Assembly: GCA_905221605.1 (NCBI GenBank)
Contig: CAJNDS010002682.1
Location: forward strand, 115,001-179,000
Length of the DNA stretch: 64,000 bases
Direction: 5' to 3'
Source: Symbiodinium natans
Lineage: Eukaryota > Sar > Dinophyceae > Suessiales > Symbiodiniaceae
In this document: positions 45,601-54,600 of the stretch, in pieces
Position numbering within the stretch: the first letter of the stretch is position 1
Layout of the letters: each line of letters starts with the position of its first letter
The notes under the pieces: model-generated
Told to the model about the DNA's origin: nothing
The model's input: only the letters and a program-made list of their open reading frames with translations
The model's database searches: none
Program-made: the position numbers and the translations under genes

Positions 45601-48600
45601 TACATGGTGGCCTACACTTTGAGAAACTGGATAACCCCGAGGCTCTCTCGGAAGACGAAGGGGTGGGAGATAAGAGGTTTAGGGTTGTTTGTTTACATGT
45701 CTTGCTGTGGGCTGTAGAGGGGAGGAGGGTGAAAGAGAAGGGATGTTTGCAGGTTTAGGGTTTAGCCTGCATGCCTAGTTTGTCCCTAGGCTGATGAGTT
45801 GGGAGCACGAATCCTTGGGACTCCTTCAGAATTTGATGAATTTGTATGGCTCGTGCTGTCATATCGTCATCTCGGTTGTCTTCGAAAGCTGCACCACGGG
45901 CGACATTACTTGCTCCAAAACCTTTCCCCCTTAGGCAAAGGCCGAAGTGTCGGCCATTAAGGGCCCGTAAGGCCCTGACCCCAGAGAATTCCCTTCGCCT
46001 TGGGATGTTCCCCCTTTGACTAACAGTCTTGAACGGGGATTCTACTAGGGGGTTCTACAGTCCCGACTAAAGACTGTTAGTATGGGGGCATTTTCCAAAA
46101 TAGGGTACCCCTGTTAAACTCCAAATAGAACAAGAATCCCCTTAAAGGGATCCCCCAAGAAGGGTGCCCCTTTTTTCGCTAAACCCTAAACCCTAAACCC
46201 TAAACCCTAAACCCTAAACCCTAAACCCTAAACCCTAAACCCTAAACCCTAAACCCTAAACCCTAAACCCTAAACCCTAAACCCTAAACCCTAAACCCTA
46301 AACCCTAAACCCTAAACCCTAAAAACCCTAAACCCTAAACCCTAAACCCTAAACCCAACCCTAAACCCCTAAACCCTAAACCCTAAACCCTAAACCCTAA
46401 ACCCTAAACCCTAAACCCTAAACCCTAAACCCTAAACCCTAAACCCTAAACCCTAAACCCCAAACCCCAAACCCTAAACCCTAAACCCTAAACCCTAAAC
46501 TCCTGTGCCTTGTCAGGGCGGGGCGTGGAAAGGACATGTCAGCCGCTCGGCCGAGCTGGCCCCGCACCCTGCGCCCACCTTCACTTTTGTTGAGAAATGT
46601 TCGGTATTCACTGTATAATCAAAGATGTGTGTGAAGTGCAGTAACCTGACTATGGATCAGACCTTGGGATAATCAAAAGTATTGATCATGTTTGCTATAA
46701 TATGCAGATTATATATGTATATGTATATAACTATATGTATATATAGGAGGACATATATATGTACATGCATATATACATATATGTGCGATGTAAAGTTGAG
46801 ATGATAGCCAGTAGCAGTGGCAGTGGCAGTAGCAGTAGCAGCAACAGTAGCAGTCGCAGTCGCTAGTCGCCGTCGTCGTCGTCGTCGGTCGTAGGTGTAG
46901 CAGTCTTCGTGCTGGTTTTTGTGTCCGTTGTAGAGTTGAGGGTTCAAGACGCGAAGTGCGAAGCCTGTTCTAAATACACACACATGTATCTGTATCTGTA
47001 TCTGTTTCTGTATCTGTATCTACATATATAGAGATAGATGGATACAGACAGAGATATAGATATAGACATAGATATAGATATAGATATAGATGTAGATGTA
47101 GATATAGATATAGATATAGATGTTCATATAGATATTCATAATATACGCTCTATAAAGCATACACCACATCATACGCAGTGTCCTTGTACACGTATAAAAT
47201 ATATGTATGTATAATGTAGTATATAACGTACGCGATATAATCATCTAGGCACTGGGAAAGTGAGCGACCCCAGGCCTTCGACCAGGACGATCTCGGGAAT
47301 ATGCACAAGTGGCTGGAGGAGTGGTCAGGGTTTAGGGTTTAGGGTTTAGGGTTTAGGGTTTAGGGTTTAGGGTTTAGGGTTTAGTGTTTAGCTTTTCGGG
47401 TTTAGGGTTTAGGGTTTAGGGTTTAGGGCTTAGGGTTACTAGGAGGTTAGGGTTTAGGATTTGGGCAATGATGTAGGATAGGATCCCATTCGCCTGAAAA
47501 GGGCGGGGGGTGGGGGTGGGTTTCCAAGGTTTCCAGGGTTTGGGGCTCAGAAATTCCCTGAGCCCAGGAAGGAGGGGGGAAATTTCTGGTTCCTGAATTC
47601 CCCACCGCGAGGGCCTGGCGGCCAATTTTCCAGCTGCGCAGACGCTTGGCAAGACCACGACGGGCACCTTCCCCCTTCTCAAGCTCTAGCCGACACCCCT
47701 GGCCCCCTAAGCCCAAAACCCTGCACCCTTGTAGCAGCCCGCTTCGTAAACGGGGGTTCAAGGTGAAGGACTTCGGCCTTTGCTAGGGTTTCCCCGGGTT
47801 TTCAGGAGAATTTGGGGGTGTGAGATCTGGACTTCAAGGCATTAAGGCGTAAGGCTTAGGGGCTTCAGGTTTCAGGGTACCAGGATCTAGTGGCCCTGGG
47901 GTTTCAGAAGGCCAGCCTCTGCTTGGGCAAAATCTCACCGAGGTTGCAGCGGAACTTGCAATCACCCAAACAAGCCTGAACCCCTGATATCTGAACTCTT
48001 AGCGCCGAACCCCTAAACCCCAAACCTTAAACCTTACACCCTAAACCATATAACCCTACAACCTTAAACCCTACCCTGAGTCCCCCGGAGCGGAGGAACG
48101 AGCTCAAGGACTTGCTGGCGCAGGTGCAGGCGGCGAAGAGCTACCACAAGGACCTCTGCGTCAGCTCCGTGGTGGCACAGTCCAGAACCTCTGACGCCAG
48201 GTTTTCGCTTTTTGGGTTTAGGGTTTAGGGTTTAGGGTTTAGGGTTTGGGGTTTAGGGTTTAGGGTTTAGGGTTACACCCTAAACCCTATACCCTAAATC
48301 CTAAACCCTAAACCCTAACCCCTCTATACCCTAAACCCTACAACCAACTCTCTACGCCGTGGTGGCTTTAGGGCCACTGTTCTTCTTTGGGCCCCTGTGT
48401 GTGGCGCTCGAAAGTACGCGGAGGTGCATGGATACTTAGAAGCAGGGCTCTAAGTTCCCTAAACGGTTTAGGTTTAGGTGTTTTTTCCGTAGCCGCCACA
48501 CCGCACCCTTCTTGAAACAACCCTGAGGGTTTGGGAGGGTTGAAGACTTAGTAGCTGAGTGAGTACACTTTGCACTTTTCGGGATACTATAATCCCCTCT

Positions 48601-51600
48601 AGAACTGAAAGTGTACACTTTTTTGGGGCTTCTGAACTCAGCAAGTAAGAAGAGGGCTTAGTGGGGGGGCATGGAAGTCTCCAAGCGCGCTGCTCGAAGT
48701 CGGTTCGGCTGAGGCGACTGGCTCCACTCGGTTGCTGCCATCGAGGCCCGGATGCTAAACATGTCCTGGAATCGGGGCCCTAGGGTTTAGGGTTTAGGGT
48801 TTTCGGGTTTTCGGGTTTAGGGGTTTAGGGTTTAGGGTTTAGGGTTTAGGGTTTAGGGTTTAGGGTTTAGGGTTTAGGGTTTAGGGAGCCTGGAACCGAA
48901 GCTTAATGAAGTACCGTGCAAGTCCTTCAAGTAACCTATGCATTCAGCACCTTTGCTGTTTACCATCGTTTGTGTTCCTGCTGCTGTTGTTACTTCTTCC
49001 ATGTCGAGTTTAAGGTATTCCGAAATTTAGCATTCTTACTCTGAATGTTGCCAGGTTTACTTTGACGAGGCTTGTTGCTATGTTTCTTCCGATGTCGGTT
49101 GCTTCGACCCCCAACATTCTGGAAGCCCAAGAGAAGTGTGGGCTCGCGTCCTTGTGGTGTTCAGAACTGCCGATGGCACAGGGTTAATCTCGAACTTAAT
49201 GCTCGCAGAATGTCGAAATTTGAATGACGGCTGGAAACCATTGGGCGGGGGGATGTGCTTATCCCAGCTACAGACAAGCTTAAGTAATCATCCCTTCGGC
49301 GGAATCCCGACCACGAAGGAACTTGAGGAGTAATCGCTGACCTCAACGGTTGAAATGCTCATTCTCAACTCTGGGAATGGTCCATTTATACTTTCGGCTT
49401 TTGGTACGAAAACTTGGTAGTTTCCACCAAGCATGAGGTATCAGTTTGAAGGCCTTATAACCCTAAAACCTAAACCCTAAACCCTAAACCCTAAACCCTA
49501 ATATTTTGAACACAACAAGTTTAAAAGGATTTTTTCGTTCAGGGACCCTAAGCCCTAAACCTGTTTGCCCTGAACCCTGGGCTGAAGTTCAGTAGGAAAT
49601 AGAGGGAAATAGAGGTTTAGGGTTTAGGGTTTAGGGTTTAGGGTTTAGGGTCTAGGGTTTAGGGTTTAGGGTTTGGGGACCTAGGGTTTGGGGACCTAGG
49701 TCCGGATTGAAGTTCAATCCTGAGGACGGAGCGGATATTCCAGTTTGGATTGAGTTTGAGTTTAGAGTTTAGGGTTTAGGGTTTAGGGTTTAGGGTTTGG
49801 GGTTTAGGGTTTAGGGTTTAGGGTTTAGTGTTTGGGGTTTAGGGTTTGAATTTAGCAGCCTGAACGTTGCTGCAAAAAGCTTCAGAACCTGAGTAGAGTG
49901 TGGGGCTGCATTCCTTTATGTTCTCTCGCCGGCCCCTCATGAGTACGAAGACAGTGACAACCTAAGGCCCTAAACCCTAAACCCTAAACCATTAACACGG
50001 CCAGGCGCTGGGAGAGTAGTGTGCCCCGTAGAAGCACCATTCCAGCCCAGAACCCACTGAACTGGGGGGTTAGGGCCCAGAGTCTAGGGCGTAGGGTTGC
50101 GTAGGCTCCCAAACCCTAAGCCCTAAACCAAGCATCCTAAGCGCGACATTCTGCCCAGGCGGTTCTTGGGACGTCACCCCCGACGGCTCCAGGCAGTTGC
50201 ACGACAGACACCTGCCGAGCCATGGGGCGGCATTTGGGAGCTGTTGTGTCTGTGGGTTTGGGCTTCTTGGGTTTGGGGTTTCGGCTCCTTCGTGGGCTTT
50301 AAGGGCTTTGGGGTTTCAAGGGGTGTTTAGGAGGTAGAGTTGCAGGGCAGGGCAGGGCATTAGGGGTTTTAGGGTTTCTGAGGTTAGGAGCTGGACAGCC
50401 CATCATCACACCTAGCAACCTGCACAGCAACTCTGGTGGACATAGGTTCCTTTACCAGCCGGCTGCCCGAGTGCCCCTGAACCCCCTACCCCCTGAATTC
50501 TGAACCCCTGAAGCCCTGAACCCCTGAAGCCCTGAACCCCTGAACCCCTGAACCCTTGAACCCCGAACCCCTGAACCCTGAACCCCTGAACCCTGGAACC
50601 CTGGAACCCTTGAACCCTTGAACCCTTGAATCCTGAATCCTGAACCCTGGAACCCTCAACCCTAAACCCTAAACCCTAAACCCTAAACCCTAAACCCTAA
50701 ACCCTAAACCCTAAACCCTAAACCCTAAACCCTAAACCCTAAACCCTAAACCCTAAACCCTAAACCCTAAACAGGGAGGTGGTTACGAACGCTTGAACCC
50801 TTGCAACCCTGAACCCTTGAACCCCTGAACCCCTGAACCCCTGAATCCTGAATCCTGAACCCTAAGCTTGCAAGCGCGCCGCTGACCACACCCCGCATCG
50901 CCCGGCGGGCCGTTTAGCTTTGGTGCTGAGCGTTAGGGCTGAGGGTTCAAGGGTTCAAGGGTTCAAGGGTTCAAGGGTTCAAGGGTTCAAGGGTTCAAGG
51001 GTTCAAGGGTTCAAGGGTTCAAGGGTTCAAGGGTTCAAGGGTTCAAGGGTTCAAGGGCTCAAGGGTTCAAGGGTTCAAGGGTTCAAGGTTTAGGGTTTAG
51101 GGTTGAGGGTTTTCGGTTTAGGGGGGGGTTTAGGGTTTCGGGTTTAGTTAGGGGTTTGGACTCTAAAGCCCTAAGCCCTTGTAGGCTTAATCTGATCCCA
51201 TCGTCCAGGTGTGGACTCTCTTCCACTTCATGTCTCTGGCCAAACGCCACAACGTTACTGGCGCAGTCTCAGCGCAGGCCCAAGCCCAAACCCCTCGAAA
51301 CCCAGCCCTTGACCGTACAAGCCCTATTCATTCGGGTTAGTTTAGGGTGCAAGTCTGAAAGCCGCGAAACCCTGTAGTCCCTGATTACCCTAAACAATCT
51401 GCCCCATTTTTCAATAACCTCCCCCCCCCCCCCCCCCCCCCAACTCCTCAAACCCCTAACCCTCTGCTGAACCCCTGAACCCCTGAACCCCCCGAACCCC
51501 AAAACCCTATCTGCAACCCTGCGACGCCCTACGCCTACATCCTAGAACCCTGGAGGCCTGAACCAGAACCCTAAACCTAGAACCCTGAACCTAGAACCCT

Positions 51601-54600
51601 AAACCCAGAACCCAAACCCTAAACCCTAAACCCTAAGCCCTAAGCCCCAAGCCCTAAGCCCGAAGCCCTAAGCCCCAAGCCCTAAGCCCTAAGCCCTCAA
51701 CCCTAAACCCTACACCCTAGACCCTGCACCCTAGACCCTAGACCCTAGACCCTAGACCCTAGACCCTAGACCCTAAACCCTAATCCCAAAACCCTAAACC
51801 CTAAACCCTAAACCCTATACCCTAAACCCTAATCCCTAAACCCTAAACCCTATGAGTCCTAAGCCAGGAAACGGTGGAGAGCATCACGGCCTTCATCACC
51901 GCGTTCTTCCGCTGCGAGCACTGCCGCAAACATGCGTTGGAACAGCTGGGCCCAGGGCCCCAGCTCGTTTAGGGTTTAGGGTTTGGGGTTTAGGGTTTAC
52001 GGTTTGGGGTTTAGGGTGTAGGGTTTGGGGTTTAGGGTTCAGGGTTTTGGGTTCAGGGTTCGGGGTTTGAGGTTTATGCGGTTTAAGGGTTTAGGGTTTA
52101 GGGGCTCAGGGGTTAGGGTTTGGGGTTTAAGGGTTTAGGGTTGAGGGTTCGGGGTTCAGCACTCAAGCCTGAAGTTCCAAGCTCCTAGCCCCGACCCCCC
52201 CCCCCCCCCCGCGAAAAAAAGAGAATAAATGTAATTCCATCAGTACATATACATATACGTATATCAACACCTCAAGCACAAGGGGGGGGTAAGATTTAGA
52301 GCAACCCGTCGCTCAACCCTGCACCCGGAACTATTCACCCTGAATGCGCCAAAGCGTGTCTCAATGTGGGTACTTCCCATAATCGGGTGACCCCTAGAGC
52401 CCCAAAGTAGGAAACCCGTATAGGAATCCGCCAAAAAACACAAAAAAGGCACTCCTGGTTTAGGAAACCCCCGTGTGAGGTGCAAAAGCCTATGGCCAAG
52501 AGGAGATGATACAAAAGGGGGCGGATGGTCTCCCTGCACCCAGATGGCAAAGGTTAGTCAAGGTTTGGGGGGGTTTTGGAGGATCCCTCTGCGGGGTCTC
52601 TCTGTTGAGCCTTCTAGGGCTCATTTAGTCCCACCAAGGTGTGGGTGCATTTCGACTAAGTGCTGAGGGCTGTTTGTTTACCCTCAACCCTAAACCCTAC
52701 ACCCTAAAACCTAAGCCCTAAACCCTGTGACTCTCAATAGCAAGGTCCTGATTTCAGGGCCCAGCTATAGGTGCCTTGAAGCCCGACATCCTCAAGCAAA
52801 GCCTCCCCAAAACAAGAAGTTTGAGTCAATATCCGGGTACTGACTGAGTAGAGGCAAAGAAGCAAAAGGAACAACATTTTCCGAAGCTTGTCATGCTCCA
52901 TGCCTCCCCTGTCACCGGTGTCTGCCGGACCTCGCCTGATCCCCGCAACCCAAACCCCCAGCCTGGTGGCTACTGCTGAGCCCACCCAAACCTACCCTGC
53001 GACATCGCTCCCGTATTTTGAGACTTTACATCCCTTGCCCATCCCCCAACAGAACATCTGTAAATAGCCCCTTGTCAGAGATAATGTCTGCCACCATCTC
53101 ATGAGACAGCAACAATGGATTTCCAAATTTATCATCCTGCCAGCATCCCCCTCTTAACCACTAGTGCTTGCTACTTTTAAGGAGCTTGCCAAGTAAATCC
53201 CGGGCATCGTTTCCGAGAACCATGACTGGCGACCCTCCATACTTTTAGGGGTTTTAGGATCTTAGGGTTTTAGGGGTTTTACGGTTTAGGGTAACCTTCA
53301 AACTAGCCAGACATCGTACGACAGTAGCTCAACATGCTCTCAAAAGCCAAGATCTACCTCTGGCGCTTCCACAACGCGGTCTCCGTGCGAATTGCAGCAG
53401 AAGGTAGCTGTCCAGGCAGGCGGATTTTCCCGCCCCTAAGCCCTCCACCCACCCTAAACCATGAGGATTCTTGAGGGTTGGTGGGGATCCCAGCAGACTA
53501 TCTAGAACCTCGACCCCCAGCCCTGAACCCCTCGACCCCACTAAACCCCCCCGAACTCCGGAAAAAACGCCTAGATCTCTGAACTCTAAACGGGTGTAAG
53601 GCATGCCAATGAACAAGCTAGCAATAATCATGGTACACCAGCGGGAGTCATGTTAACGGCCACCTGAATACTAGTGACCGTAGGAATAATACAAAGCAAC
53701 AGGTCGAAGAGCAATGGTAGTAGTCATCCTAGTGAGTCATAAAGAATGAGCCCCTGGACAAATCCCCAAGCTGCTGAGTGTGGCTCAAGTGTGCAGACCA
53801 TAAACCCTAAACCCTAAACCCTAAGCCCTCAGCCCAAAGCCCGAAACCCTAAACCCTAAACCCTAAATCCTGGACCGTAATTCATTTCTTAGGTTTCGTT
53901 TAGAAGGGTTCAGAACCTTGAGCCCTGAACCCTAAAGTCCACGACGTCCACGCCTGGAAAGGCGATCGGCGCTGGCCTCCCCCGGATCTCTGCGCCCCGG
54001 ACCGGGTTTAGGGTTTAGGGTTTAGAGGTATAGGGTTTAGGGTTTAGGGTTTAGAGGTATAGGGTATAGGGTTTAGGGTTTAGGGTTTAGAGGTGTAGGG
54101 TATAATTAGGGTTTAGGGTTTAGGGTTTAGGGTTTAGGGGTTAGGGGTTAGGGTTTAGGGTTTAGGGTTTAGGTTTAGGGTTTAGAGTTGGGGTTTAGGG
54201 TTTAGGGTTTAGGGTTTACGGTTTAGGATTTAGGGTTTAGGATTTAGGGTTTAGGGTTTAGGGTTTAGGGTTTAGGGTTTAGGGTTTAGGGGTTAGGGGT
54301 TAGGGGTTAGGGGTTTAGGGTTTAGGGTTTAGGGTTTAGGGCATTCCGTGTTTCGAGCTGACCTGCACTCGACCCCACTGGTAGAGCGGTGCAGCCTACC
54401 TTAAACCCTAAATCCTTCTTTCCGACACGCCCTCCCTCCCTAGCAACCCAAATCGAGACACCAAAGCCCTCAATCTTAGGATTCGCACTGTTCATGGAAA
54501 GATATCTCGCCCAAAAGCCCTAACCCCCTTAAACTCCCTAAACACCCTAAAGCCTAAACCCTGCTAAACCCTAAACTCTAAGCCCTAGGCCCTAAGCCCT

